DNA of 64,000 bases from Clostridia bacterium (GCA_017545905.1 JAFWXL010000050.1:27871-91870), one strand, 5' to 3'; positions 48,071-57,336 are shown, numbered from the stretch's first letter. Translations and numbers: made by a program. The notes: generated from the letters alone by a model not told the origin.

Positions 48071-48177
48071 ATTCCCGCTCGCCGAATGAAATCCATTTCT
48101 AAACGGTTTTGTTTAGGCAATTTGTCATCTCGTGATTCGTTTTGATCTCAATTACAAGAATTCCTGCGTGCATGGGT
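48071..48177 (+). repeat. Family B dispersed repeat, copy 1
   Basis: About 107 bases matching 60826-60935 in the same orientation at roughly 75 % identity. Shared landmarks are ATTCCCRCTCGCC, ATTTC-AAA, GTTTAG, TCTCG-GATTCG and TTTGATCTCA. A CTAAAC/GTTTAG hairpin is perfect here and weaker in copy 2. Confidence 0.6.
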
Positions 48178-48228
48178 TTGTCAGGTTGTATGATTCTTAA
48201 AATCAGCCCGCAGACGCCCGGGGAATGC

Positions 48229-49722
48229 TCAGCGGATGTACCACCCATAGTCGTATCCGTATTCCGGCGCAGGACTGCAGGGACGCAGCATGACATGCGC
48301 AACGGCGTTGCGGGAAAGCGTCACTTTCGCATTTTCCCCCTTCACAAGCAGGCGGGAGGTACAAAGCGGCTGCGCGGCTGTGCGGAGGAAATCAAGCTCC
48401 CGGCGCGTAAGGCTCGCCGGTTCGCCCATCTCATGCCATACCTTGAGCGGATTGCAGACCTCTTCGTCCACCATGCTCAGGAGCATCGTGTATTCGCCCG
48501 GCTCAGGCAGCGCAATGCCAACCTCCAGCGGCGTATTCCCCTCAGGACACAGATTCCACAGCACGCCCTCATAGCTGCCGTCCGGATTCTTCACAAGCAC
48601 GGCGTTTTCGCTGCGATAAATGGGCTCGCCCTTGAGCCGATTGAAAAAGGCGAAGGTCCACATCGTGGGCTTGGGAATCAGGCCGTTTGCGATCATGCCG
48701 AAGCCGCCGTGGAAGGGGCGCGACGGCACGCCCAGTTCTTCAAATACATCGCCGAAGGTCCAGTAGGAATAGCTGGCGGCCACATCGCCCAGGCACCCCA
48801 GCAGCCCCGCGATATATGCAGCATTGAGGTTGGTATCATGAATCGGGCACAGGGGATTGTAGGAGGTATTGAACTCGGTGATATGCATCTCCATCCCGCG
48901 GTACTCAGGATAGCTGTCGATGATCTCGCGCGTGCGGCGCATCTCGCTGAGCGTATCCTCCGGATTGCACATCAGGTGATAGGTATAGCGGCCGATCTTG
49001 GCGGTCTGCTGGCCCATATATGCATGCCGGGTCACAAAGTCCAGCGGAAGGCGCTCGTCGCGGCAAAAGCGCAGGAAATCGTCCACCCATTCCTGCGATC
49101 CCGTGCCGCCGCATATGGCCGGTCCGCCCACGCGCATATCCGGCAGAATCTCTTTGACGGCCTTCGCCGTAGCGGCGTAGAGCTCAAAATACTTCGCCTT
49201 GTCCGCATTCTCCCAGAAATTGACGAGGTTCGGCTCATTCCATACCTCGCACGGCCAGCGGCAGACCTCTTCATAGCCGTAGCGGTCGCGAAGGTGAGCA
49301 AGTGTCGCCTTCACCATCGCCGTCCACTTGTTCATATCCGCCGGCGGGGTGACGTTGCCCGCCCAGTAGAATATGGTCTGCGTACCGGAAGCCATCTTTT
49401 TGGGCATAAAGCCCAGCTCCAGAAACGGGCGCAGACCAAGGCGCAGATAGCTGTCCATCACGCGGTCAAGATAGGTGAAGCTGTAAGCCTCATGCAGGAC
49501 GCCCTGCGCATCGGTATAGGGCTGGTAGATCGCCATATCATCGCAGAACAGGCCATGACCGCGAATATGGGCAAAGCCCGCAAGATCCTGCGCCATCTCC
49601 AGCTGATCCAGATACTCCTTTTGCAGGGCGAGCCCCATGCGGCCCGTGCCTACGCAATAAGCTGCATGATTGTGAAATTCTGCACGGCTGTTTCCTCTCA
49701 GGGCAATATCAATTCTCTTCAT
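48229..49722 (-). CDS. GH39 beta-xylosidase
   Basis: 497 residues, no signal peptide, cytoplasmic. GH39 clan-A landmarks are present: acid/base Glu163 in CEVWNEPNLVNFW and nucleophile Glu283 in MHITEFNTSYNP. Both positions are close to the Glu160/Glu277 of well-studied GH39 xylosidases. The C-terminal ~130 residues form the beta-sandwich usual in the family. It would trim xylooligosaccharides imported by the adjacent ABC transporter. Its ATG overlaps the stop of the MBL gene (ATGA). The intergenic DNA after it contains family B copy 1. Confidence 0.9.
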   Translation of the reverse strand: MKRIDIALRGNSRAEFHNHAAYCVGTGRMGLALQKEYLDQLEMAQDLAGFAHIRGHGLFCDDMAIYQPYTDAQGVLHEAYSFTYLDRVMDSYLRLGLRPFLELGFMPKKMASGTQTIFYWAGNVTPPADMNKWTAMVKATLAHLRDRYGYEEVCRWPCEVWNEPNLVNFWENADKAKYFELYAATAKAVKEILPDMRVGGPAICGGTGSQEWVDDFLRFCRDERLPLDFVTRHAYMGQQTAKIGRYTYHLMCNPEDTLSEMRRTREIIDSYPEYRGMEMHITEFNTSYNPLCPIHDTNLNAAYIAGLLGCLGDVAASYSYWTFGDVFEELGVPSRPFHGGFGMIANGLIPKPTMWTFAFFNRLKGEPIYRSENAVLVKNPDGSYEGVLWNLCPEGNTPLEVGIALPEPGEYTMLLSMVDEEVCNPLKVWHEMGEPASLTRRELDFLRTAAQPLCTSRLLVKGENAKVTLSRNAVAHVMLRPCSPAPEYGYDYGWYIR

Positions 49723-50528
49723 TGGCTTTCCTCCCCGCCGGCAAAGGCGGCTTGCTGAAACTTTGCATAGTCAAACACAAATTGCTGCTCCTTGTCAGGC
49801 CGCGCCTCACGCGTATCGGTCTTTCGGCCCATATCCGCCCGGGGCGCCGCGCTAAGCGCCTCATCCGTCAGCCCCTGCAAAAAGGCTTCGAATGAGCTGC
49901 GCGGATAGAGCCGCGCCCTGTGCGGGCAAAGCACCTGCTCAAATGGAAGCCTCAGCAGCGCGCGTACATTCTCCCTGTATGCCTGCGCAGGCAGCGCCTC
50001 CGGGAAAAAGAGCCATGTGCAGGGATTCCAGTCGTCGCCGGTGAGCAGCAGCCTTCTTTCCGGCACGTAAACCACCGCGCTGCCCGGCGTATGCCCGGGG
50101 CAGAGAATGGCCTGCGCTGTCATGCCGCCAAGATCGATATTCCCTTCATCAAGCGCTTCGGGCTTCGGCATAGGTGCAGTCAGATAATCCTTTGGAACAG
50201 CAAATCCCTTCGCCTGCGCCTGCTGCGCGACCGCGCGCCGCTGCGCCTCGCCCGTGTATACAGGCCATGCAGGCAGATCCCGGGCAAACATACGGGTCTT
50301 TACGAACCAGCGCGCGCCCAGCGCGTGATCGTGATGGGCATGGGTCAAAAGCACGGTGAGCGGCTTGTCCGTAAGGCTGCGCACCATCGCCGAGACGTCC
50401 TCCAGCCCGTATCCCGTATCCACCAGAAGAGCCCGCTCTTCCCCTGTCAGCAGCGTCATATATACGCCCATGGCGTCGCCGATGTGATACACGCCCTGCA
50501 GCACCTGCTGCACAGAAAATCCTTCCAT
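49719..50528 (-). CDS. MBL-fold metallohydrolase
   Basis: 269 residues. The metal site THAHHDHALG with later CPGHTPGSA, TGDDW and the terminal CPHRARLY His gives the zinc/iron ligands of the glyoxalase II-like branch. No signal peptide. The ATG follows GGAAAGGGGG; the upstream extension is in the leader. It is co-transcribed with the GH39 gene through a four-base overlap. Esters or lactones of xylan origin (glucuronolactone, acetyl or feruloyl esters) are conceivable substrates, but this is guesswork from context. Confidence 0.85.
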   Translation of the reverse strand: MEGFSVQQVLQGVYHIGDAMGVYMTLLTGEERALLVDTGYGLEDVSAMVRSLTDKPLTVLLTHAHHDHALGARWFVKTRMFARDLPAWPVYTGEAQRRAVAQQAQAKGFAVPKDYLTAPMPKPEALDEGNIDLGGMTAQAILCPGHTPGSAVVYVPERRLLLTGDDWNPCTWLFFPEALPAQAYRENVRALLRLPFEQVLCPHRARLYPRSSFEAFLQGLTDEALSAAPRADMGRKTDTREARPDKEQQFVFDYAKFQQAAFAGGEESQ

Positions 50529-50633
50529 GGCCCATCCCCCTTTCCTGTATTCAGCTATTCGACGGAGCGTCCATTTTTCCTTTGCACGCAGGTATACAGA
50601 GCAATATCTGAGCATTCACGCGCAAAATCTACC

Positions 50634-50662
50634 TTGTTCGTCCATCGGACAGATGCTATAAT
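50634..50662 (+). promoter_or_regulatory. GH67 gene promoter
   Basis: TTGTTC (50634-50639), 17-base spacer, TATAAT (50657-50662). Its -10 overlaps the only upstream alternative start (ATG at 50661), supporting the ATG at 50724. Confidence 0.75.
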
Positions 50663-50723
50663 GAATAAAAGCAAACCCAAAATTCTGTACAGGAATACCA
50701 ACCAAAGAAAGGAAACCTTTCCC

Positions 50724-52577
50724 ATGAAGCATTCAGATCACAGCCTCACCTGGCTGACCTGCCTTCCGGAAGCGGTTCCCGCACAGGCTGTCACGCCGCT
50801 GGACGTCGCACGTGCCGAAATCAACCAGGCGCTCGCCGTGATGCAGCATTCCATACCCGTTGTCCTGCGCCCCGATTCCACGCTTAGCGAGAGCTTCTGT
50901 CTCGAGCGTGAGGGGGAGGGCTATATTCTTACCGGCGGCAGCACAGGCATCCTCTATGGCGCGTATCGCCTGATTATGTCCCTCAAGACTGGCGGAACAC
51001 CGCCTTCCGGTGTGCAGCAGCCGCGTTATGCGCTGCGTATGCTCAACTGTTGGGACAATGCAGAGGGCACCATCGAGCGCGGCTACTCCGGCCGTTCGCT
51101 CTTCTTTGAGGACGGGCGCTTTGATTATGATCCTGTGCGCATGCGCCAGCTCGCCCGTATGCTGGCCAGCGTCGGCGTCAACGTCATCTGCATCAACAAT
51201 GTCAACGTCCATGACCCCGCGCACAAGCTGATTGAGGAGGACTGGCTGCCCCAGTTATCGGATCTTGCGGCCATCTTCCGCCCTTATGGCGTGCGGCTCA
51301 TGGTTTCCATCGATTATGCGCATCCCCTGCGCTGCGGCCTTGATACCGCCGATCCGCTCGATCCCCGCGTTGCGGACTGGTGGAAAACGCGCGCGCAGCT
51401 TGTATACCGCTATATTCCGGATCTGGCCGGCTTTCTCGTCAAGGCGGACAGCGAGCACAGGCCCGGCCCCTTCACCTATGGCCGTACCCACGCGGACGGC
51501 GCGAACATGCTTGCCCGCGCCCTCGCGCCCTTCGGCGGCGCGCTGGTGTGGCGCTGCTTCGTATACAACTGCCTGCAGGACTGGCGCGACACGAAGACCG
51601 ACCGCCCCATGGCCGCCTACAAGCATTACGCCTGCCTGGACGGGCAGTTCGACCGCAACGTGATCCTGCAGATCAAAAACGGACCGTTTGACTTCCAGGT
51701 GCGCGAGCCCGTCTCCCCGCTGCTTCTGGCCATGGCACACACGAACATGGCGCTGGAGGTGCAGCTTGCCCAGGAATACACCGGCCACCAGATTGATATC
51801 TACGCCATGCCGCCCATGTGGAAGGAGATCTTTGACGACCTGCCCAAGGAGCGCATCACGGCCATGGCAGCCGTGGGCAACCTCGGCCGCGACATGAATT
51901 ACACCGGCCATCCATTTGCGGCGGTCAATCTCTTTGCCTTCGGCCTGACGGCATGGAACCCGGATACCGATCCCGCTGCGCTGATCCGCACATGGTGCCG
52001 CCTGAGCTATGCGCTTCCCGCCGCGCAGGAGGATGCGCTTGTCTCCCTGCTGCTTGGCAGCCGCGGCGTGTACGAAAAATACACCGCGCCGCTCGGTCTT
52101 TGCTGGATGGTGGAGCCCCACGGCCACTACGGCCCCTCGCCCATGGGCTACGAATACGCGCTCTGGGGCACCTATCACAAGGCCAACCGCGACGCAGTGG
52201 GCATCGACCGCACGGCGTCCGGAACCGGCTATACGCGCCAGTACGACAAGACGCTCTGCGATAAATATGAGAACCTGAACACCTGTCCGGACAATCTCAA
52301 GCTCTTCTTCCACCGCCTGCGCTACGATTACGTCATGGCGGACGGGCGCACGCTGATCCAGCGGATCTACGACGACCACTTCGAAGGCTGCGAGGAAGCG
52401 GAGGCGATGGCCCGCGTGCTTGAAACGCTTGATCTGCCCGAGCCCGACCGCAGCGAGGCTGCACGGCGCATGGCCCTGCAGCTCAAAAATGCGCGCGAAT
52501 GGCGCGACGTCACCAATACGTTCTTTTACCGCCTCAGCGGCGTAAGCGACGCAAAGGGCCGCAGAATCTACGACTGA
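50724..52577 (+). CDS. aguA: GH67 alpha-glucuronidase
   Basis: 617 residues, no signal peptide. Removes (4-O-methyl)glucuronic acid from the non-reducing end of aldouronic acids. Typical sequences are YALRMLNCWDNAEGTIERGY, SVGVNVICINNVNV, AGFLVKADSEHRPGPFTYGRTHADGANMLA, VILQIKNGPFDFQVREP and MNYTGHPFAAVNLFAFG. Length is slightly below the usual ~680, missing mostly N-terminal residues. It is the first of a plus-strand series running through the AraC regulator, transporter and GH2 gene. Confidence 0.93.
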   Translation: MKHSDHSLTWLTCLPEAVPAQAVTPLDVARAEINQALAVMQHSIPVVLRPDSTLSESFCLEREGEGYILTGGSTGILYGAYRLIMSLKTGGTPPSGVQQPRYALRMLNCWDNAEGTIERGYSGRSLFFEDGRFDYDPVRMRQLARMLASVGVNVICINNVNVHDPAHKLIEEDWLPQLSDLAAIFRPYGVRLMVSIDYAHPLRCGLDTADPLDPRVADWWKTRAQLVYRYIPDLAGFLVKADSEHRPGPFTYGRTHADGANMLARALAPFGGALVWRCFVYNCLQDWRDTKTDRPMAAYKHYACLDGQFDRNVILQIKNGPFDFQVREPVSPLLLAMAHTNMALEVQLAQEYTGHQIDIYAMPPMWKEIFDDLPKERITAMAAVGNLGRDMNYTGHPFAAVNLFAFGLTAWNPDTDPAALIRTWCRLSYALPAAQEDALVSLLLGSRGVYEKYTAPLGLCWMVEPHGHYGPSPMGYEYALWGTYHKANRDAVGIDRTASGTGYTRQYDKTLCDKYENLNTCPDNLKLFFHRLRYDYVMADGRTLIQRIYDDHFEGCEEAEAMARVLETLDLPEPDRSEAARRMALQLKNAREWRDVTNTFFYRLSGVSDAKGRRIYD

Positions 52578-52615
52578 TCCGCCGCAGCGCAGATCACACA
52601 GGAGGGAGCATACGC

Positions 52616-53533
52616 GTGAGGGAATCCTTCAGCAGCCTGCGGCAGATTGAACATCACAACAACGATACCATCCGCCTGTACGACAACACGCAGGCGGACG
52701 ATTATCCCGCCCACTGGAACAATGCGTTCGAAATCATCATGCCGGTAGAGAATACCTACACCGTCTGCATCAGCGATACGTTTTACGAGATTTATCAGGA
52801 CGAGGTGCTGATCATTCCCGCAGGTTCCGTGCATGAAATCTTCGCGCCGGAGTGCGGCAGGCGCTTCATCCTCATGGCGGATCAGAGCCTTTTCTACACC
52901 GTGGAAGGCCTGGCCGCCGTGCAGCACTGCTTCTATCCCTGCGTGCACCTGCGCCACGACCGGAACGAAGCGCTGCTCTCTCAGGTGCGCAGCTGCATCG
53001 AGGATGCGATCGCTGAGCTCACCGCACAGGATTACTTCAGCCGCGCCGCCGCGCGCCTGTCCATGAGCCGCATGTTCGTGCTCATCGCACGTGATCTGAT
53101 GAACGGAGAAGCGCCAAGCCGCCGTACAGACCGCCACCGCCACCAGCAGACCATGGCCGTCTTCCTGGATGTGTGCAGCTATATCTCCGATCATTGTACT
53201 CAGAAGCTGACCCTTGCAGATGTTGCTGCCTACAGCGGCTACAGCAAGTATCACTTTGCACGCATGTTCAAGGCCTATTCCGGCATGAGCTTTTACGATT
53301 TCTTCCTGCGCCAGCGCATGCTGCTGTGCGAAAAGCTGCTCAGCGATCCGGATCTCTCCATTACGGAGGTTGCGCTGCGCAGCGGTTTCGGTTCCATCGC
53401 CACGTTCAACCGCATCTTCAAGCAATACGAAAAGATGACCCCCAGCGAATACCGCCACCTGCATCAGCATCTGCCCGGCTCCCGCCCGGATGCAGACGAT
53501 GACCACCCTAAAATAGCAATATTTGAGCAGTAA
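52616..53533 (+). CDS. AraC-family regulator of xylan genes
   Basis: 305 residues from a GTG start with AGGAGGGA nine bases upstream. The N-terminal cupin-type sensor is evident (AHWNNAFEIIMPVENTYTV, DEVLIIPAGSVHEIFAPE). The C-terminal two-helix-turn-helix domain has KLTLADVAAYSGYSKYHFAR and LSITEVALRSGFGSIATFNR. It lies between the GH67 gene and the ABC transporter, 39 bases after the former. Activation of the transporter promoter in response to xylo- or aldouronic oligosaccharides is likely by analogy. Confidence 0.9.
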   Translation: MRESFSSLRQIEHHNNDTIRLYDNTQADDYPAHWNNAFEIIMPVENTYTVCISDTFYEIYQDEVLIIPAGSVHEIFAPECGRRFILMADQSLFYTVEGLAAVQHCFYPCVHLRHDRNEALLSQVRSCIEDAIAELTAQDYFSRAAARLSMSRMFVLIARDLMNGEAPSRRTDRHRHQQTMAVFLDVCSYISDHCTQKLTLADVAAYSGYSKYHFARMFKAYSGMSFYDFFLRQRMLLCEKLLSDPDLSITEVALRSGFGSIATFNRIFKQYEKMTPSEYRHLHQHLPGSRPDADDDHPKIAIFEQ

Positions 53534-53559
53534 AGAGCCATTGTTGATTGGTGATCATT

Positions 53560-53587
53560 TTGTGGCGAATGTTAGAATTTTTATAGT
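53560..53587 (+). promoter_or_regulatory. ABC transporter promoter
   Basis: TTGTGG (53560-53565), 16-base spacer, TATAGT (53582-53587), within an A+T-rich 149-base gap downstream of the AraC gene. A weak -35 suits an activator-dependent promoter. Confidence 0.5.
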
Positions 53588-53682
53588 ATTATTCGGATTG
53601 ATTATCTTTTTTGCCGCAAAAGCATTCATCGTTTATGAGCGGTTTGCAAAATGCCACTATCATTAATGAGGAGGGGTTTTGA

Positions 53683-54636
53683 TTGAAGAACACGCAGGCG
53701 GCTCTTCGCAGGCCGCACAAAAAGCTGTCCTGGCGCAATTACATGAAGCGATATGGTACGCTGTATCTGCTGCTTCTGCTGCCCATCATCTTCTTCATCA
53801 TCTTCCGCTATCTGCCCATGGCCTATATCACCATGGCCTTCAAGCAGAATAACATCATCAAGCCCCTCTTCGAGGTGCCGTGGGCAAAGAAGCACGGCAT
53901 GGAATGGTTCATCAAGGCATTCAAGAACCGCGACTTCCTCTTCGCGATCAAGAATACCGTCACCCTCAACCTGCTGGATCTTGTCATCGGCTTCCCGGCG
54001 CCGATCATGCTGGCGCTGCTGCTCAATGAACTGAACCACCGCAGCTTCAAGCGCATCACGCAGACGGTCATCTACCTGCCGCACTTCCTGTCCTGGATCA
54101 TCATCTCCGGCCTCGCCCTGCGCTTGCTGGCGCCCACGGACGGCCTGATCAATATCCTCCTGGGCAAGGTCGGCATCGCACCCATTCCCTTCCTCAATAA
54201 GCCAAACTGGTGGACCGGCACCTATGTGGCGCTGGGCATCTGGAAGGAAGCCGGATGGAATACAATCATCTATCTCGCGGCCATCACAGGCATCAGCCCC
54301 GAGCTGTACGAGGCCGCCGCCGTGGACGGCGCCAACCGCCTGCAGCGCATATGGCACGTGACGCTGCCGGGCCTGCGTCCGACGATTATCACGCTGTTGA
54401 TCATGAACCTTGGCCGTATCCTGGGCAGCGAGTTTGACCGCCCGTACGCGCTGAGCAACAAACTGGTCACCAGCGCCTCCAACGTCATCTCCATCTTCGT
54501 CTATCAGAACGGCATCAAGGGTTCCCAGTTCTCCCTGACCACGGCTGTCGGCCTGTTCCAGTCGGTCATCGGCGTCTTCTTCCTGCTCAGCGCGAACTCG
54601 CTGGCCAAGAAGTTCGGCGAGCGCGGCGTTTGGTAA
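53683..54636 (+). CDS. Oligosaccharide ABC permease, LplB/aldouronate type
   Basis: 317 residues, six membrane helices, starting with TTG eight bases after GAGGAGGGG; no better start exists upstream. The permease EAA loop is YEAAAVDGANRLQRIWHVTLPGL. The long first-helix region (YLLLLLPIIFFIIFRYLPM) is typical of the LplB group that imports aldouronic and other complex oligosaccharides. It works with the permease encoded next and the binding protein at 55702. No ATPase is in the locus, so a shared MsmX-type ATPase encoded elsewhere is expected. Confidence 0.92.
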   Translation: MKNTQAALRRPHKKLSWRNYMKRYGTLYLLLLLPIIFFIIFRYLPMAYITMAFKQNNIIKPLFEVPWAKKHGMEWFIKAFKNRDFLFAIKNTVTLNLLDLVIGFPAPIMLALLLNELNHRSFKRITQTVIYLPHFLSWIIISGLALRLLAPTDGLINILLGKVGIAPIPFLNKPNWWTGTYVALGIWKEAGWNTIIYLAAITGISPELYEAAAVDGANRLQRIWHVTLPGLRPTIITLLIMNLGRILGSEFDRPYALSNKLVTSASNVISIFVYQNGIKGSQFSLTTAVGLFQSVIGVFFLLSANSLAKKFGERGVW

Positions 54637-54651
54637 AGGAGGCGGAATACG

Positions 54652-55524
54652 ATGATTAAATCAAGAGCTTCCAAGATCGGCGATATCGTCATCATTGCGG
54701 TATGCTGCGTGCTGATCTTCATCTGCCTGGTGCCGATGCTCAACGTGCTGGCCCGTTCTCTGTCCTCTACCGAATACCTCATCCGCAACGAAGTGCTCCT
54801 GTGGCCCAAGGGCTTTAATCTGGACGCCTACACCACCGTCCTCAAGGACGCCAAGTACACGCATTCTCTCGGCTTTACCGCCGTGCTGACGGTAGTCTGT
54901 ACCCTTCTTTCGATGGCCATGACCATCATGTGCGCCTTCCCGCTGATCTACGATAACCTGCGCGGCCGGGCGTTCTTCAATGGCTTCATCCTGCTGACGA
55001 TGTATTTCTCCGCCGGCACCATTCCGCACTACCTTCTGCTCAAGAACCTCAAGATGCTCGATACCGTCTGGGTGCTGATTGTGCCCAACTGCCTGAGCGT
55101 ATTCAACGTCATTATCATGCGCAGCTTCTTCTACGGCATCCCCGACAGTCTGCGCGAGGCGGCGGAGATCGACGGCGCCGGTCCCATCCGTACGCTGATT
55201 CAGATTTATCTGCCCCTGTCCACCTCCGTCATGGCGACGCTGGCGCTGTTCTACGCGGTCGGCCGCTGGAACGGCTTCTCCGACGCCCTGCTCTACATCA
55301 AGAACCGTCAGGATCTGTATCCCATTCAGCTGCTGCTTTACAACATCCTGCAGAACACCAATTCCATCGAGATCGGTACGCAGGAGGGCTTCTTCGATCC
55401 CGGCGTGGGCGAGACGCTCAAGATGGCGACCGTCATGTTCGCCACCGTTCCGATCCTGCTCATCTATCCGTGGCTCCAGCGCTATTTCGTCACCGGCGTG
55501 ACCATCGGCGCTGTGAAGGGCTGA
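54652..55524 (+). CDS. Oligosaccharide ABC permease, LplC/YtcP type
   Basis: 290 residues, six membrane helices; TAAAGGAGG precedes the ATG, 15 bases after the first permease. Landmarks are NVLARSLSSTEYLI, NCLSVFNVIIMRSFFYGIP and the EAA loop LREAAEIDGAGPIRTLIQIYLPL. It forms the translocation pore with the LplB-type partner. A GCGGGC/GCCCGC hairpin lies immediately after the stop. Confidence 0.92.
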   Translation: MIKSRASKIGDIVIIAVCCVLIFICLVPMLNVLARSLSSTEYLIRNEVLLWPKGFNLDAYTTVLKDAKYTHSLGFTAVLTVVCTLLSMAMTIMCAFPLIYDNLRGRAFFNGFILLTMYFSAGTIPHYLLLKNLKMLDTVWVLIVPNCLSVFNVIIMRSFFYGIPDSLREAAEIDGAGPIRTLIQIYLPLSTSVMATLALFYAVGRWNGFSDALLYIKNRQDLYPIQLLLYNILQNTNSIEIGTQEGFFDPGVGETLKMATVMFATVPILLIYPWLQRYFVTGVTIGAVKG

Positions 55525-55649
55525 GCGGGCCGGGCCCGCAGCCGGTTCCGACGCATGTCTGCTGCTTGCGCTGCTTTGGCGCACGTGAGCGTTCCATTGT
55601 TCCGTTCGCGCCCAGGGCGCTCCGGAACGCGGAAACCGGATTGTCTTGG

Positions 55650-55676
55650 TATAATGACGGCGCGAATCCGTCATTA
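55650..55676 (+). promoter_or_regulatory. Internal promoter with overlapping inverted repeat
   Basis: An extended -10, TGGTATAAT (-10 at 55650-55655), overlaps a perfect 9-bp inverted repeat TAATGACGG (55652-55660)/CCGTCATTA (55668-55676). This is a candidate operator controlling the binding-protein gene separately from the permeases. There is no clear -35. Confidence 0.55.
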
Positions 55677-55701
55677 CATAATTCTAAAAGGAGGATCCTC
55701 T

Positions 55702-57297
55702 ATGAAACGCATCCTGGCTATCCTGTTGGCTGTTGCCATGCTGCTCAGCCTGAGCATCCTGTCCGCCACCGCCGAAGAGCTGGTGGACGGCAAGTTTGCC
55801 GAGACCCGCAAGATCACCGTCGAGATTTTTGATCGTTCCAACGACGGCGGCACCGACCCGACCAACAACAAGTTCACCGACTTTATCAAGGCCGGCATGC
55901 TCGAAAAGCACAATGTGGAAGTCGAATTCGTCCGCGTTCCGCGCTGGACTGAGGTCGACGACATGAACAACCTCCTGGCCGCCGGCGATGCGCCCGACGT
56001 CTGCGTCACCTATTCCTATCCGACCATCCAGACCTATGCGAACATGGGCGGCGTCATCGACATGAATCCGTATCTCACCGAGTACAAGGATCTGCTGCCG
56101 AACCTGTACGCGCTGCTGGGCGATTACAACATCTTCTACAACCAGGATCCGGAAACCGGCACGGTCTGGGCCATTGAGGCTCTGCTCGCCGAGCGCGCCC
56201 GCATCAATACCTTCGTGCGCAAGGACTGGCTGGAGAAGCTGAACATGGCGGCTCCGACCACCATCGAAGAGTTCGAAGCGATGCTCGTCGCCTTCCGCGA
56301 CAACGCCGAGCTGCTGCTGGGCGCCGACGCCGCGAAGATGATCCCCTATACCACCAGCTACGACATCGGCTGGCGCAACGATCATCTGCTGTGCTCCTTC
56401 GTGCCGGACGCTGCGACCGACGAAGAGCTCTACATCAATGGCTTTGACGATCGCCATTTGCTCTTCCCGGGCTATAAGGAAGGCGTTCGCGTGCTGAACA
56501 AGTGGTACAACATGGACCTCATCTGGAAGGATTTCGCCCTCTATGGCTCCGGCGATACCACTGAGGACAACAACCTGAAGGCCGGCTTCGTCGGCGCGTT
56601 CACCCATAACTGGGACTACCCGTTCCGCAACGGTGAAGACTCCATCCACGCCAACCTCAAGCGCAATGCGGGCGAAGGCGCTGCCTTTATCGCCGTCGAG
56701 TGCTTCAAGAACGACGCCGGCGCGTACCGCAAGTTCCTCGCCGACAGCATCGACCGCAAGGTCTTCTTCCCGGCGACCAACGACGAACCGCTCGCTTCCA
56801 TGCTGTACGTGGACTTCATCTCCTCTCCGGAAGTCATCAAGTACCTCCAGATCGGCGACGAGGGCGTCAACCATGACGTGATGGAGAACGGCGCGATTGC
56901 CACCAAGGCCGCCGTTGCCCCGGACATCCAGAACTCCGGCATGAACATCGACTACACCATCACCATCAACGGCCTGGAGCTGTTTGATGCTGAGCTGACC
57001 AACAAGTCCAAGGCCCTCAACTACGCGGGCGTTGAGTCCGAGTACGTCGAAATGGCGCTGACCGCCTCCAAGAACGAAGGCCGCACCGTCGCTCACTTCA
57101 ACGTGGGCGCCATCACTGCCGAGGAAGGCATGGGCACCAGCCTGACCGAAAAGCGCGATACCTTCCTGTGCCAGGCCGTTGTCGCCGCTGAGGCCGACTT
57201 CGACGCCATCTATGACGCCGGCATGGAAGACTACCTCGCCTCCGGCGGCCAGGACATCATCGACGAGCGCGCCGAGAAGATCGCCGCCCTCAAGTAA
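55702..57297 (+). CDS. Oligosaccharide ABC binding protein, LplA/YtcQ type
   Basis: 531 residues. The signal peptide is MKRILAILLAVAMLLSLSILSATA; AAAAGGAGG precedes the ATG. It is a family 1 solute-binding fold of the long (aldouronate/LplA) group: VEFVRVPRWTEVDDMNNLLA, GDAPDVCVTYSYPTI, FVRKDWLEKLNMAAPTTIEE. No lipobox cysteine is seen, the same oddity as in lsrB and the TAXI protein. It captures xylan-derived oligosaccharides outside the membrane. Strong codon bias and a terminator after the gene suggest it is the most abundant product of the locus. Confidence 0.9.
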   Translation: MKRILAILLAVAMLLSLSILSATAEELVDGKFAETRKITVEIFDRSNDGGTDPTNNKFTDFIKAGMLEKHNVEVEFVRVPRWTEVDDMNNLLAAGDAPDVCVTYSYPTIQTYANMGGVIDMNPYLTEYKDLLPNLYALLGDYNIFYNQDPETGTVWAIEALLAERARINTFVRKDWLEKLNMAAPTTIEEFEAMLVAFRDNAELLLGADAAKMIPYTTSYDIGWRNDHLLCSFVPDAATDEELYINGFDDRHLLFPGYKEGVRVLNKWYNMDLIWKDFALYGSGDTTEDNNLKAGFVGAFTHNWDYPFRNGEDSIHANLKRNAGEGAAFIAVECFKNDAGAYRKFLADSIDRKVFFPATNDEPLASMLYVDFISSPEVIKYLQIGDEGVNHDVMENGAIATKAAVAPDIQNSGMNIDYTITINGLELFDAELTNKSKALNYAGVESEYVEMALTASKNEGRTVAHFNVGAITAEEGMGTSLTEKRDTFLCQAVVAAEADFDAIYDAGMEDYLASGGQDIIDERAEKIAALK

Positions 57298-57336
57298 TCC
57301 ATTCCCGCTTCACAGCCGGAATCAAGCAACACCACA

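Larger units (their letters stand above)
47781..48228. other. Gene-free gap with three hairpins and a family B repeat
   Basis: This 448-base gap has lower G+C than its surroundings and no convincing gene. It holds the terminator at 47791, a second T-tailed hairpin at 47878-47906 and a perfect 14-bp hairpin CTCTCAAATCTGAC/GTCAGATTTGAGAG at 47916-47951. A direct repeat TGTCCTCA (47989-48012 region), an AAATCC/GGATTT hairpin near 48030-48055, and family B copy 1 (48071-48177) follow. The mixture looks like debris of a mobile element, but no integrase or target duplication is recognisable. Confidence 0.55.

Noticed and set aside
47855-48145. Small plus-strand ORF of 96 codons in the hairpin-rich gap
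   Set aside because: It reads through two perfect hairpins and part of a family B repeat, has no ribosome site and shows no family resemblance.
50661-50723. 21-codon N-terminal extension of the GH67 enzyme
   Set aside because: The upstream ATG overlaps the TATAAT box of the promoter, so it is not in the transcript.
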